A DNA stretch of 64,000 nucleotides from JAAYEA01 sp012689325 (GTDB taxonomy: Bacteria; Chloroflexota; Anaerolineae; JAAYEA01). The notes below the pieces were generated by a model. The model made no database searches, was not told the DNA's origin, and saw only the letters and a program-made list of their open reading frames with translations. Location of the stretch: positions 186,001-250,000 of the forward strand of contig DAITVZ010000001.1 of assembly GCA_036841525.1 (NCBI GenBank), in the 5' to 3' direction. This document shows, piece by piece, positions 1-9,209 of this stretch (position 1 is the stretch's first letter; each line of letters opens with the position of its first letter). Made by a program: the position numbers and the translations under genes.

Positions 1-339
1 CATCTGCCGCCGGAAGGGCATCAGCTCGTCGCGCTCCAGGTGCGAGATATCCGCCATCGGGGCGCCGGGATCGCCCAGCCGGAAATAGATGCGCCCGCCG
101 GTGGGGCGATAGAGCCGGGTGATCAGGCGGCCCGTGGTGGTCTTGCCGCAGCCGCTCTCGCCCACCAGGCCCAGCGCCTCGCCGCTGTTGATGGTAAAGC
201 TGACTCCATCCACGGCCTTGACCTGGCCGACCACGCGCCGCAGGAAGCCCTTGGTGATGGGAAAGTACTTTTGCAGATCGCGCACCTCGACCAGTGTGTC
301 GGGCGAGGGGCCGAGATAGGGCTGTGTGGTTTCGGTCAT
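1..339 (-). CDS. Oligopeptide/dipeptide-type ABC transporter ATP-binding protein F (partial)
   Basis: Only the first 113 codons are present; the gene continues past the left edge. It reads MTETTQPYLG at the start, then VRDLQKYFPITKGFLRRVVG, a stretch typical of DppF/OppF proteins, followed by Walker A GESGCGKTT near residues 65-73. The protein energises import by hydrolysing ATP on the inner membrane face, paired with the D-type ATPase encoded immediately upstream. The ATG at 339 lies 5 bases after the stop of that gene, with a GGAGG site inside its 3' end. It is the last visible gene of the SBP-B-C-D-F operon. The family is certain; the substrate cannot be told. Confidence 0.93.
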   Translation of the reverse strand, partial: MTETTQPYLGPSPDTLVEVRDLQKYFPITKGFLRRVVGQVKAVDGVSFTINSGEALGLVGESGCGKTTTGRLITRLYRPTGGRIYFRLGDPGAPMADISHLERDELMPFRRQM

Positions 340-344
340 CAGGC

Positions 345-1388
345 TCAACCTCCTCCGGCGTAGAGATGGCAACGGACAAAGTGGCCCGGCGACACCTCGA
401 CATAGGGCACCTCGACCGGCTGGCTGCATACCCGCAGGCGCGATTCGCAGCGCGGATGGAAGGGGCAGCCGGTGGGCAGCGCGTACGGATCAGGCACGTT
501 GCCGCGCATCACCGCCAGCATCTCGCGCTCATCGTCGATGCGGGGGATGGAGCGGAGCAGCGCGCGGGTATACGGGTGGCGCGGGTCATAGAACAGGGCA
601 TCCACCGGCGCCAGCTCCACATCCTTGCCCATGTACATCACCAGCACGCGTTGCGCGATCTCGGCGATGACGGCCATGTTGTGCGTGATGTACATGATCG
701 AGGTGTGGAAGGTATCCTGCAGCTCGCGCATCAGGTTCAGGATCTGCGCCTCGGTGGTCACGTCCAGCGAGGTCGTCGGCTCGTCGGCGATGAGCAGGGC
801 CGGCTGGCAGGCCAGCGCCAGGGCGATCATGGCCCGCTGGCACATGCCGCCGGAGAGCTGGTGGGCGTAGGCGTCGATGCGCTCCTCGGCCTTGGGGATG
901 TTGACCCGCTGCAACTGCTCGATGGCGCGCTGCCGGGCCTCCTCGTCGTCGATGTCCATGTGCAGCTTGAGGCCCTCCATGATCTGCGTGCCGATGGTGT
1001 GCAGCGGACTCAGCGACGCCCGCGGCTCCTGAAAGATCATGGAGAACTCGCCGCCGCGGATGGAGCGCATCTCGGCGCTCATGGGCTCCAGCGTCAGCAG
1101 GTCGATCTCTTCCGTGACCGTGGAGCCTTGCGCCTCTTTCTTTTGCCGGTGATAGATCACCTGGCCGGCGACGTTGCGTCCCGGCGGGCGGATCATGTTC
1201 ATGATGGAGCGGGCCGTGACGCTCTTGCCGCAGCCCGATTCGCCCACCACGCCCAGCGTCCGCCCGCGGTCGATATAAAAGTTGACGCCATCCACCGCGC
1301 GGACGATGCCTTCGGTAAGAAAGAAATGCGTCTTCAGGTTCTTGACTTGCACCAGCATGTTGTGGCCGTTCGTGTTTTCGTTGCTCAT
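345..1388 (-). CDS. Oligopeptide/dipeptide-type ABC transporter ATP-binding protein D
   Basis: A 347-residue nucleotide-binding subunit of a DppD/OppD-type importer. Walker A GESGCGKS is at residues 49-56, the Q-loop near residue 120, the signature LSGGMCQR from residue 178, and Walker B LLIADEPTTSLD follows. The C-terminal extension holds the CPFHPRC motif of the oligopeptide ABC C-terminal domain. Length is normal for the family. An odd point is Cys in the signature loop where most DppD proteins have Arg (LSGGMRQR). It lies between the C-type permease (15-base gap) and the F-type ATPase. The partner transmembrane proteins are the two permeases upstream in the same operon. Confidence 0.95.
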   Translation of the reverse strand: MSNENTNGHNMLVQVKNLKTHFFLTEGIVRAVDGVNFYIDRGRTLGVVGESGCGKSVTARSIMNMIRPPGRNVAGQVIYHRQKKEAQGSTVTEEIDLLTLEPMSAEMRSIRGGEFSMIFQEPRASLSPLHTIGTQIMEGLKLHMDIDDEEARQRAIEQLQRVNIPKAEERIDAYAHQLSGGMCQRAMIALALACQPALLIADEPTTSLDVTTEAQILNLMRELQDTFHTSIMYITHNMAVIAEIAQRVLVMYMGKDVELAPVDALFYDPRHPYTRALLRSIPRIDDEREMLAVMRGNVPDPYALPTGCPFHPRCESRLRVCSQPVEVPYVEVSPGHFVRCHLYAGGG

Positions 1389-1403
1389 CTATACTCTCCC
1401 AGC

Positions 1404-2573
1404 CTACAACCGCTGGCTGTAGGGATCGGAGGCATCCCGCAGCCCGTCGCCGAAAAAGTTAAAGCTCAGCACGGTGACCAGCACAAAGATCGAGGGCCAC
1501 AGGATCCACGGATGGATCGCCACCTCCTGGATTTTTTGCGCGTCCTTGAGCAGCACGCCCCAACTGATGGCGGGCGGCGCCAGCCCCAGCCCCAAAAAGC
1601 TCAGGCCCGTCTCGCCCATGATCATGCCCGGGATCGAGAGGGTCAGGTGCACCAAGATATAGCTCATAAAGGAGGGGACCAGGTGCTCCCAGATGATGAA
1701 CCAGCGCGAGGCCCCGGCTTGCGTCGCCGCCAGTACGTAATCCTCCTCGCGCAACGAAAGGAACTTGCCGCGGATGACGCGGGCCAGCGTGGTCCAGCCC
1801 ACGAAGGAGAGGATGATGGTGATGGCGAAATAGACTCGCAACTGGGGCCAGTTGGGGGGCAGAGCCGCGGCCAGGCCCATCCAGAGCGGGATGGTGGGGA
1901 TGGAGCGGATGAACTCGATGACCCGCTGCACGATATTGTCCACCGCGCCGCCATAGAGGCCGGAGAGCCCGCCCAGGACCAGGCCGATGATCAGGCTGAA
2001 AAAGACGCCCGCCAGTCCGATGGAGAGCGAGATCCGGCTGCCATAGAGGATGCGGGAAAAGAGGTCGCGCCCCATGGATTCCAGCCCCATGATGGCCAGC
2101 GGGCCGGCCGCATCGTCCACCCCAAAGAGGTGCACATTCGTGGGGATCAGCCCCCATAGCTCGTATTCATCGCCCTTCTGCAGCAGCTTGATCGGGTAAC
2201 GGACGCTGGTATCCTCGACGTACTTGCGCTCGAACGTCTTGGGGTCAGTCATGCGCTTAATGGGGTAGATGAAAGGCGCCCGCCACCGGCCCTCAGCGTC
2301 CCTGATGTGCACCGTGGTGGGCGGGAGATAGACAAACCCTTGAAAGCGCCGGTCCGGGTCATACGGCGAGACGAACTCGCACAGGATAGCCAGCAGATAC
2401 AGGATGGCCAGGATGACGCCGCCGATGACGGCGAGGCGGTTCTTTTTGAAGCGCGCCAGCACCAGTTGTCCATGGGTCAGGAGTTGCACGCTGCTGCTGA
2501 CCTGGTCTTCCAGGTCAGCGCCGATCTCGGCCAAGGTCTGATCTTGCACCTGGGGGATGTTTGGCTCTGCCAT
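1404..2573 (-). CDS. ABC transporter permease C (DppC/OppC/YejE type)
   Basis: A 389-residue inner-membrane permease. An N-terminal cytoplasmic tail leads to a first membrane helix (LAVIGGVILAILYLLAILCE). A long extracytoplasmic insert of about 100 residues follows, then the BPD_transp_1 core with four to five helices and the EAA-type loop around IRGKFLSLREEDYVLAATQA. The insert, which ends in GRDLFSRILYGSRISLSIG, is longer than in E. coli DppC and resembles YejE-type and thermophile sugar/peptide permeases. The ATG at 2573 has GGAGGGG upstream and follows the permease B stop by one base, so the two are translationally linked. It pairs with permease B. Confidence 0.94.
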   Translation of the reverse strand: MAEPNIPQVQDQTLAEIGADLEDQVSSSVQLLTHGQLVLARFKKNRLAVIGGVILAILYLLAILCEFVSPYDPDRRFQGFVYLPPTTVHIRDAEGRWRAPFIYPIKRMTDPKTFERKYVEDTSVRYPIKLLQKGDEYELWGLIPTNVHLFGVDDAAGPLAIMGLESMGRDLFSRILYGSRISLSIGLAGVFFSLIIGLVLGGLSGLYGGAVDNIVQRVIEFIRSIPTIPLWMGLAAALPPNWPQLRVYFAITIILSFVGWTTLARVIRGKFLSLREEDYVLAATQAGASRWFIIWEHLVPSFMSYILVHLTLSIPGMIMGETGLSFLGLGLAPPAISWGVLLKDAQKIQEVAIHPWILWPSIFVLVTVLSFNFFGDGLRDASDPYSQRL

Positions 2574-2574
2574 G

Positions 2575-3567
2575 CTACTCTGCCCCTCCGAATCTGATGC
2601 GCGGATCCATCCACGCGAGCAGGATATCCGAGATAAGCGTGCCGAGCACCGTCAGGGAGCTGAGGATCAGGATGAAACTGGCGGCCAGGAACATGTCTTG
2701 GGTGATCAGCGCGCGGTAGAGGAGCGGCCCCGTGGTGGGGAGACCCAAGACCAGCGAGACCAGCGTCTCGCCGGAGACGATGGTGGGCAGCATCCAGCCG
2801 ATGGTGCTCAGGATGGGGTTCAGGGCCACGCGCACGGGGTACTTGAGCACCGCCTTGAGCTCGCTCAGCCCGCGGGCGCGAGCGGCCTCCACGTAGGGCT
2901 TGCTCAGCTCGTCCAGCGTGGTGGCGCGCATCACGCGGATCGTTCCCGCCGTGCCCGAGATGCCGATCACGATCACCGGCAGCCACATGTGCTTGAGCAT
3001 GTCGATGACGCGGGCAAAACTCCAGGGCGCATCCAAATAGTCGGCGGAGAAAAGCCCGCCTGCGCCCAGGTTAAAGTACTTGACCCCCAGGTACATGACG
3101 ATCAGGGCCACCAGGAAAGAGGGGAGCCCGACGCCGATGAAGGCGATCAGCGTGATGACATGATCGGACCAGGTGTATTGCTTGATGGATGAGTAAATCC
3201 CTACCGGGATAGCGATGCCATAGGTAACGATCAGGGTGAGGATCGAGACCACCATGCTCAGGGCAATGCGCTCGCCGATCAGGGATGAGACCGGCTTGTT
3301 CCAATAGAACGATTGCCCCATGTTCCCTTGCAAGAAATTGGTGATCCACCTGATGTATTGCATATAGACGGGCTTGTCCAGCGCGTATTGCGCCTTTAGC
3401 GCCTCGAGCTCTTCGTCGCCGATGAACTCGCCCTGCGACCTCAGGTTGGAGGCATAAACGGTGAGATAGTCGCCCGGGGGCAACTGGATGATCAGGAAGG
3501 CCACGATCGAGATGCCGATCAGGATCGGGATGGACTGCAACACCCGCCTTAGGATATAACCGCGCAT
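2575..3567 (-). CDS. ABC transporter permease B (DppB/OppB type)
   Basis: A 330-residue permease starting MRGYILRRVLQSIPILIGIS, the standard DppB N-terminus with the first helix. The segment QLPPGDYLTVYAS and the helical core with GTIRVMRATTLDELSKPYVEAARARGLS (the EAA loop contacting the ATPase) are diagnostic. It forms the membrane channel together with permease C. The start at 3567 has GAGGGA 6-7 bases upstream. A strong 14-bp hairpin lies 53 bases before the start, between this gene and the solute-binding protein gene. Confidence 0.95.
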   Translation of the reverse strand: MRGYILRRVLQSIPILIGISIVAFLIIQLPPGDYLTVYASNLRSQGEFIGDEELEALKAQYALDKPVYMQYIRWITNFLQGNMGQSFYWNKPVSSLIGERIALSMVVSILTLIVTYGIAIPVGIYSSIKQYTWSDHVITLIAFIGVGLPSFLVALIVMYLGVKYFNLGAGGLFSADYLDAPWSFARVIDMLKHMWLPVIVIGISGTAGTIRVMRATTLDELSKPYVEAARARGLSELKAVLKYPVRVALNPILSTIGWMLPTIVSGETLVSLVLGLPTTGPLLYRALITQDMFLAASFILILSSLTVLGTLISDILLAWMDPRIRFGGAE

Positions 3568-3620
3568 TGGTCCCTCGCTTCGTCAGTCCTCGCAATGGAG
3601 TGAGGTGTGACTTCGTGCGC

Positions 3621-3656
3621 GGCCGTTCCCCTCCCTGTTGAAGGAGGGGAACGGCC
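3621..3656 (-). other. Perfect 14-bp stem-loop between SBP and permease genes
   Basis: GGCCGTTCCCCTCC at 3621-3634 pairs without mismatch with GGAGGGGAACGGCC at 3643-3656 around an 8-base loop. There is no T-run after it on the minus strand. It may act as a partial terminator or as a 3' stabiliser of the SBP transcript, which would give more SBP than permease. The other two transporters in the window have an equivalent hairpin before permease B. Confidence 0.8.
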
Positions 3657-3670
3657 ACTGGCTTGTGAAT

Positions 3671-5701
3671 CTAGCTCTTGAAGAAGAAGGTCTCCGGGTT
3701 CACCGGCACGGCGCGGATGCACGAGTAGCCCCAGGCACCCATCTCGGGAAAGTTGGTGATGTTGGCTTTCATCACCACCGGTTGCGGGATGGCGACGGTG
3801 CCAAAGCAGGGCAGTTCCTCGTAGTAGCGGTCCCAGATCTTGCGGGCGATCTCCATCCGCTTGTCGGCGTTCAGCTCGACCTGGAAAGCCATCCAGTCAT
3901 CGAACTGGTCCTTGAGCCATTGCGGCGGCTCCTCTTCGATGTCAGGAAAACGATCCTTGGTCCACAGCCAGGCTTCCCAGGCCCGCGCCCAGGTGTGGTT
4001 GGAGAGGCCGCAGATGACCGCGCGCGGGTTCTGCGGCCAGACGATATCCGAGATATCGCCTTGCCAGGTGGTCATGATCAAGTCGTTGGCGTTGAAGCGC
4101 TCGTTGAGCAGCGACCGGTTCAGCGGCTTGATGGTCAGCTCGATGCCGATGGCCTTCCAGTACTGGATGCACAGCTCTAGCGTGGGCGGGATGTCGCCCT
4201 GCTCCGGGTCGTACTCGATGAGCCAGCCCAGGCGCTTGCCGGAGGGCAGCAGGCGATAGCCTTCAGCGTCCTTCTTGTCGTACCCGGCCTTGTCCAGCAG
4301 TTCGTTGGCCTGTTTGGGATCGTACTCGACGTAATGCGACTCGTCGCCGGGGCGATAGTAGGCGGAATCCGGCCACATGGCCCATTGCCGCACCTCGCCC
4401 AGGCCAAAGTGCACCACGTCGTTGATCTCGTCGCGGTTCATCGAGATGGAGAGGGCGACGCGCACGTCCTTTTTCTGGAAGAACTCGCGCAGCTCCTTAT
4501 CCTTGCAGGTGTGTTGCGGGTAGATGAGCACCGCCGAGGGGAGCGTGGACTTCCACATATAGATCTTGAGCTTTTGCGCGTCCAGGCTCTTCTGGTAGAG
4601 CTCCATGTTCTTGAGGTAGGCGCTGTGCCCGATCAGGTCCAGCTCGCCGGAGACGAGGCGGGTGGTGAGCAGCTCCTTGTCGGCGATGATGTAGACGATC
4701 ACCTTGTCCCAATAGGGGAGTTGCTGGCCGCTGGTGTCCACCTTCCAGTAATAGGGGTTGCGCTCGTAGGTGTGGTGGTCGGGGTCGTCCGCGGTGCGGA
4801 TAAAGGCCGTCATGCCGGGCAGCCCGACCGCCGCCGGGATGGTGGAGCCAACGAGCATCTTGGCGCCCATGAGCTGCATCCAGGTCTCGAACTTGTTGTC
4901 CTTGACCAGCTTGTCCAACGCGGCGGCATCGGCATAGGCGGGATGGAACTGCTTGCCGTAATGCTTGGGCGCGAACATGCCGCCGTACTGGCAGCCCGAG
5001 TAGAAGCACTGCCGGAGGGTGATCAGGGGGTACGGCTCAGCGAAGCCCAGCTTGAGCGTATAGTCGTCCGGCGCCTCCATGGTCATCGGCGTCATGGCCT
5101 TGCCGACCTTCCAGGCAGAGCTGGGGCCGGCGGGGCTGAGCTCCTTGTTGCCCTTGCAGTCGATATAGTCGAAGAGGCAGTCCTGGGTGGTGAAGGGCTC
5201 GCCATCCGACCACCTGAGGCCCTTGCGCAGGTGCAGGACCTGCTCCGTGGCGTTGCTGTTGAACTCCCACGACTCGAACAGGCCGCCGATGATGGTGGAA
5301 AAGTCCTTGTCGATGCGCAACACCAATTCGGTGCCGATCACCGCTTGCGGATCGCCGAAGAGGCTGTTGACGTTGTTGATGGCTGTGCGCAGCGTGCCGC
5401 CGTAGGTGCCGACCTCGGTCAGCGGCGTGAGCACTTGCGGGCTGGGCGGCAACCGCTGTTCCACGGGCGGCAGCTTGCCAGCTTTGACCAGATCGGCCAG
5501 CATGGGGGCCTCTTTGAAGGTCATCTTTTCCGGCGTGGCGGTGGCGGCGGGCGCGCTCGTGTTGGTGGGCGCGGCGGGCGCCTTGGTCGGCGCGGGGGCC
5601 GAGGTGGGCTCGGCGGGGGCGCAGGCCTGGACCATCGCCGCTGCTGCGGCGAGGGCTGTGGCCTTCAGGAACGTCCTGCGATTGATATGCTCGGTAGCCA
5701 T
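3671..5701 (-). CDS. Tat-exported solute-binding lipoprotein of peptide/oligosaccharide ABC transporter (SBP family 5)
   Basis: A 676-residue extracytoplasmic binding protein. The N-terminus MATEHINRRTFLKATALAAA has a twin-arginine motif (NRRTFLK), and the hydrophobic stretch ends in a lipobox-like VQAC. A Pro/Ala/Thr-rich linker to about residue 60 precedes the SBP_bac_5 fold, which includes LHLRKGLRWSDGEPFTTQD and YERNPYYWKVD. It is longer than classical DppA (about 535 residues) but usual for Chloroflexota homologues. The ATG at 5701 was chosen because AAAGGAGAG lies just upstream and the Tat signal starts there. It follows the GntR gene and precedes permease B. Known family members bind peptides or oligosaccharides; the ligand here is unknown. 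Confidence 0.94.
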   Translation of the reverse strand: MATEHINRRTFLKATALAAAAAMVQACAPAEPTSAPAPTKAPAAPTNTSAPAATATPEKMTFKEAPMLADLVKAGKLPPVEQRLPPSPQVLTPLTEVGTYGGTLRTAINNVNSLFGDPQAVIGTELVLRIDKDFSTIIGGLFESWEFNSNATEQVLHLRKGLRWSDGEPFTTQDCLFDYIDCKGNKELSPAGPSSAWKVGKAMTPMTMEAPDDYTLKLGFAEPYPLITLRQCFYSGCQYGGMFAPKHYGKQFHPAYADAAALDKLVKDNKFETWMQLMGAKMLVGSTIPAAVGLPGMTAFIRTADDPDHHTYERNPYYWKVDTSGQQLPYWDKVIVYIIADKELLTTRLVSGELDLIGHSAYLKNMELYQKSLDAQKLKIYMWKSTLPSAVLIYPQHTCKDKELREFFQKKDVRVALSISMNRDEINDVVHFGLGEVRQWAMWPDSAYYRPGDESHYVEYDPKQANELLDKAGYDKKDAEGYRLLPSGKRLGWLIEYDPEQGDIPPTLELCIQYWKAIGIELTIKPLNRSLLNERFNANDLIMTTWQGDISDIVWPQNPRAVICGLSNHTWARAWEAWLWTKDRFPDIEEEPPQWLKDQFDDWMAFQVELNADKRMEIARKIWDRYYEELPCFGTVAIPQPVVMKANITNFPEMGAWGYSCIRAVPVNPETFFFKS

Positions 5702-5825
5702 GTGAGCGATCTCTCCTTTCCTCTCTAGAGGGCGGAAACGGCGAACTCTACTTGGCAACGGATGTGGGCGGACCCCTGTCAGGCGAGTCGCTGCTTGGGG
5801 CGCATGCGCTGGCCTGGAGGGCGGA

Positions 5826-6581
5826 TCACCCCCTTTCCTGGATAGCGGCGGGGAGTTCGACGGTCGCGGCCAAAGGCTCCAGCTCGTCGATGTCCCGCCG
5901 GTTGGATTCGATCTGCACCAGCATAGCCTGTCGCGCTGCAACAGGATCGCGCGCGCGGAGCGCGGCAATGATGGCTGCATGCTCGGCAGGGGCGTTGGTG
6001 GGTTTGCGGCTGCGGATCAGGCGCATGGACTCGGCCAGGAGGCTGACAAAGACCTCCATGATCAGCGGCAAGATGGGGTTGCCCGCGGCCTCGGCCAGCA
6101 GCGTGTGAAAGCGAATATCTGCTGCCACCCAGGCCGCCACATCCATCTGCGGATCGGCGGTCGGTTGGATCGTTGCCTCCAGCTCGGCGATCTGCGCCTC
6201 CGTGGCGCGGATCGCGGCCAATTCGGCGATCTCTGGCTCCAGCAGCGAGCGGATCTCCCATAGGTTGTGCAGGGTCACGTACTCGCGCTGCGCCAGCAGG
6301 CCCAGCGCGCGGATGACATTGGAGCTATCCAGCGGGGCGATGATCGCCCCCTTGCCGTGGACGACGCGGACCAGCCCCTCGCCTTTCAGCGTCTGCAGCG
6401 CTTCGCGGATGATGGGCACGCTGACGGAAAACATGGCCGAGAGCTGGCTCTGGGAAGGCAGCATCTCGCCAACCCTCCAATCGCCGGCCATGATCCGGCC
6501 GCGCAAGTCCCTCGCCACCTGATCGCGGGCGGTGCTCCGGTGAATGGGACGCTGCGGCAGGGGAGCGTTTTCCGTCGCCAT
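5826..6581 (-). CDS. GntR-family transcriptional regulator with FCD domain
   Basis: A 251-residue regulator. The winged helix covers residues 15-80 (RDQVARDLRGRIMAGDWRVG, LPSQSQLSAMFSVS), and the effector-binding FCD domain covers roughly 95-235, with the typical FHTLLAEAAGNPIL and EHAAIIAALRARDPVAARQAM motifs that carry metal-binding His residues. The ATG at 6581 is preferred over in-frame starts further upstream because GGAG lies 10 bases before it and a consensus promoter (-10 at 6630-6625) lies further upstream; starts at 6596 or 6626 are less likely. It heads the minus operon and probably controls the transporter in response to a sugar acid or related metabolite. FCD regulators usually act as repressors. 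Confidence 0.93.
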   Translation of the reverse strand: MATENAPLPQRPIHRSTARDQVARDLRGRIMAGDWRVGEMLPSQSQLSAMFSVSVPIIREALQTLKGEGLVRVVHGKGAIIAPLDSSNVIRALGLLAQREYVTLHNLWEIRSLLEPEIAELAAIRATEAQIAELEATIQPTADPQMDVAAWVAADIRFHTLLAEAAGNPILPLIMEVFVSLLAESMRLIRSRKPTNAPAEHAAIIAALRARDPVAARQAMLVQIESNRRDIDELEPLAATVELPAAIQERG

Positions 6582-6624
6582 TGGGCAGATCTCCATCGTC
6601 TGGGCGCACAACACATCTGATGAC

Positions 6625-6653
6625 ATTATAAGTTGCAAAACCTGATTTGTCAA
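6625..6653 (-). promoter_or_regulatory. Sigma70 promoter of the GntR-transporter operon
   Basis: On the minus strand TTGACA (6653-6648) is followed after 17 bases by TATAAT (6630-6625), a perfect consensus, predicting initiation near 6618, about 37 bases before the regulator ATG. The spacer contains the palindrome TTGCAA (6633-6638), which could be part of an autoregulatory operator. The operator part is inference. Confidence 0.85.
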
Positions 6654-6695
6654 TGCAAATCCGTGACGCGCGCAAGTCGGGCGCGACTTGTTCGT

Positions 6696-6724
6696 TTGAC
6701 ATTGTGGCTGACTCGTGGAATAGT
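6696..6724 (+). promoter_or_regulatory. Probable divergent promoter for the membrane protein gene
   Basis: TTGACA at 6696-6701 is followed after 17 bases by AATAGT (4 of 6 matches to the -10 consensus). It lies back-to-back with the GntR promoter, so a bound GntR dimer could affect both directions. Predicted start is near 6731. Confidence 0.5.
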
Positions 6725-6831
6725 AGGCGCATCCGACGGCCCGCATGCAGGGGCGCCCGAACCAAGATCAGGCCGCGCGGGCTCGGCTGGGACAGCCCAT
6801 GCTGCACCAGACAGCGAGCGAATGGAAGGAC

Positions 6832-9174
6832 ATGTCAGGAGCGCAGTTGGCCGAGGTAGAAACTGGTCGCGTCGCCCGACCGGCGCACGACGCGCGAGGC
6901 CCTGATCGCCGCTGGGTGGCCCTGGCCCTGGCGCTCCACCTCTTGCTGGGCGTTGCCTATAGCGTCGCCACGCCGCCGTGGGAAGCCCACGACGAGTGGG
7001 GACACTATAAATACGTCGAGCATGTGGCGCGGCAACGGGCGCTCCCGCGGCCTGGTATCCCCCTGACCGCCGAGCTGTGTTGCGATCAGGCCGATCAGCC
7101 GCCGCTCTATTACCTCCTGGCGGCGCTGCCGGTGGCGCTGGTGGATACCTCGGACGGCGTGACGGTCGAGGTCAACCCGTACATGAGCGTGTCCGGCGGC
7201 GTGGGCGGCAACAACGCCACGCTGCACGACCCGCAGGCGGAGCGCTTCCCCTGGCGGGGAACCTACCTGGCGCTGCACCTGGCCCGCCTCGTCTCGGTGG
7301 CGATCAGCGTGGTGGGCGTGGTGGCGGCCTATCGGCTGACCCAGCTCCTGGCTCCCGGCCGCCGCGATGTCGCGCTGGCCGCCCTGGCGCTGGCGGCCTT
7401 TTGGCCGCAATACCTGTTCATCGGCAGCGTCGTCACCAACGACATCCTGATCGCGGCGCTGGGGTGCGTGATCGCCTGGCTCGCCGTGCGAGTGGCGCTG
7501 TGCGGGCCCGCGCCGGGGCCGGTGCTCGGCTTGTCGCTGGCCGCCGGGCTGGCCCTGCTGACCAAAGCCTCTGCCCTGGCCCTTCTGCCCGTCGTTCTGT
7601 TGGCCCTCGCCATTGCCCCGCGCGCCCGCCGCCTGCGGACCGCGCTCTCCCGCGTCACAAGCGTCGCGCTGGCCTTGGGGGTGCTGGCGGTGGTCCTGGG
7701 GGCCGCCTTCTGGCTGTGGAACAACCACCGCCTCACCGGCTATATCCTCCCGCGTTATCCCTGGTTTCCCTATTGGTTCCTGGAGCGGCTCTCCGGCAGG
7801 GGGCAGGTCGAGTTCGGGGCGGGGTGGCCCGGGCTTGGGGCGTTCCTGCAGTACGGCTACCTGACGACGTGGGCCTCCTTCGGCTGGGGCAACCTGGGGG
7901 CTGACTCCTGGGTCTATGGGCTCTTTACCTTGCTGGCCGTCGGCGGCGTCACCGGGCTGGCGGCCGGGTGGGTCAGGGCGCGCCCCGCTCGTCGGCGGCT
8001 TCTGGGGGCTGGGGTGCTCTTGGCGCTGTTGGTGTCCCTGATCGCCCTGGTAGGAGGCCGCGAGTTCCTCTATGGCACGCACCGGCTGCGCGGGCGGATG
8101 CTGCTGCCGGGGCTGGCCGCGATGGCCGCGCTGCTGGCCCTGGGTTGGGGCGAGTGGGCCAGGCGGCTGCCTGCGCGCTGGCGAGGGTGGTGGCCCGGCG
8201 CGTTGGGGACGGCGCTGGTGGGCGTTAACCTCCTCCTGGCCCTCGGGCTGATTCCCGCGGCCTATGCACCGCCGGCGCTGCTGCGCGAGGCCGAACTGCA
8301 ACCGGGGGAGCAGCCGCTCCTGGCGCGCTTTGGCGAGTCTGCCGAGCTCGTTGGCTATGCCGTCCAGCCAGCCAGAGCCACCCCCGGCCAGAGCGTCGCG
8401 GTGACGCTCCTCTGGCGGGCGCTCGGCCCGTTTGACGCGAACTATACCCTGGCGGTGCACCTGTTGACCGCGGAGGGCGAGCTCGCCGGCGGGCTGAACA
8501 TCTATCCGGGCCGAGGCAATTACCCCACCCGGCTCTGGCGGGCTGGCGACGTCTTTCGCGAGACCTATCGGGTGCCGGTGACCGAGTCACCCGCGCAGGC
8601 GATCCTGGCGAATATCCACGTGGCGTTCTTTCTGCCGGGGCCAGAGCTGCGAGCCCTTCCGGCATTTGATGCCGCGGGGAGGCCCATCGGCAGAGCGGCG
8701 GCCTTTGGGCGGATCAAGCTCGCGCCCGCGACGATGCCGACCTATCTCCCCGGCGGGCCCGAGCTGGCCAGTCTAGGGGATCATATCGCGCTGGTCGCCG
8801 CCCAACAAGAGCCCGCTGGCGCCGCCGTCGCGGGCGGTACCCTGGAGTTGACGCTGATTTGGGAAGCGCTGGGCGCCCCGGCGGACGACTATATCGTGTT
8901 CGTGCATCTGGTGGGGCCTGCTGGGATCGTCGCGCAAGGCGATGGGCCGCCGGTTGGCGGCGCCTATCCCACCGACCTCTGGGAGAAGGGGGAACGGATC
9001 GCCGATAGCCATCGTGTTCAGCTCCCTGCCCACCTGCCGGCCGGCGAATACCGGTGGCGCGTTGGCCTCTATCGCCAGGATGGCTCGCGGGCGCTGGCCG
9101 TGGATCCGTCCGGGACGCGCTGGCCCGATGACCAGGTGGCGCTGGGCGAGCCAGTCGTGGTGCTGGTCCCGTAG
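6832..9174 (+). CDS. GT-C type (GT39-like) multi-spanning membrane glycosyltransferase with C-terminal periplasmic modules
   Basis: A protein of about 780 residues. A first helix at about residues 27-45 is followed by an extracytoplasmic acidic loop (EAHDEWGHYKYVEHVARQ) of the kind that carries catalytic Asp/Glu in GT-C transferases using polyprenyl-phosphate sugars. About ten further helices reach residue 480. The last 250 residues are soluble and contain two related beta-rich modules (VAVTLLWRALGPFDANYTL and LELTLIWEALGAPADDYIV), which occur in Chloroflexota GT39-like proteins. The start is uncertain: ATG 6832 has AAGGA very close, ATG 6799 has a weaker GGGA, and ATG 6745 is in frame. Acceptor and sugar are unknown. 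Confidence 0.8.
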   Translation: MSGAQLAEVETGRVARPAHDARGPDRRWVALALALHLLLGVAYSVATPPWEAHDEWGHYKYVEHVARQRALPRPGIPLTAELCCDQADQPPLYYLLAALPVALVDTSDGVTVEVNPYMSVSGGVGGNNATLHDPQAERFPWRGTYLALHLARLVSVAISVVGVVAAYRLTQLLAPGRRDVALAALALAAFWPQYLFIGSVVTNDILIAALGCVIAWLAVRVALCGPAPGPVLGLSLAAGLALLTKASALALLPVVLLALAIAPRARRLRTALSRVTSVALALGVLAVVLGAAFWLWNNHRLTGYILPRYPWFPYWFLERLSGRGQVEFGAGWPGLGAFLQYGYLTTWASFGWGNLGADSWVYGLFTLLAVGGVTGLAAGWVRARPARRRLLGAGVLLALLVSLIALVGGREFLYGTHRLRGRMLLPGLAAMAALLALGWGEWARRLPARWRGWWPGALGTALVGVNLLLALGLIPAAYAPPALLREAELQPGEQPLLARFGESAELVGYAVQPARATPGQSVAVTLLWRALGPFDANYTLAVHLLTAEGELAGGLNIYPGRGNYPTRLWRAGDVFRETYRVPVTESPAQAILANIHVAFFLPGPELRALPAFDAAGRPIGRAAAFGRIKLAPATMPTYLPGGPELASLGDHIALVAAQQEPAGAAVAGGTLELTLIWEALGAPADDYIVFVHLVGPAGIVAQGDGPPVGGAYPTDLWEKGERIADSHRVQLPAHLPAGEYRWRVGLYRQDGSRALAVDPSGTRWPDDQVALGEPVVVLVP

Positions 9175-9209
9175 CGGCGCGTCGCGCCGAGTCCATGGCT
9201 GTGGCCCAT

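Noticed and set aside
294..2159. 621-codon open frame on plus opposite ABC transporter genes
   Set aside because: Antisense to Walker motifs and the permease core. His/Arg/Asp-rich shadow composition.
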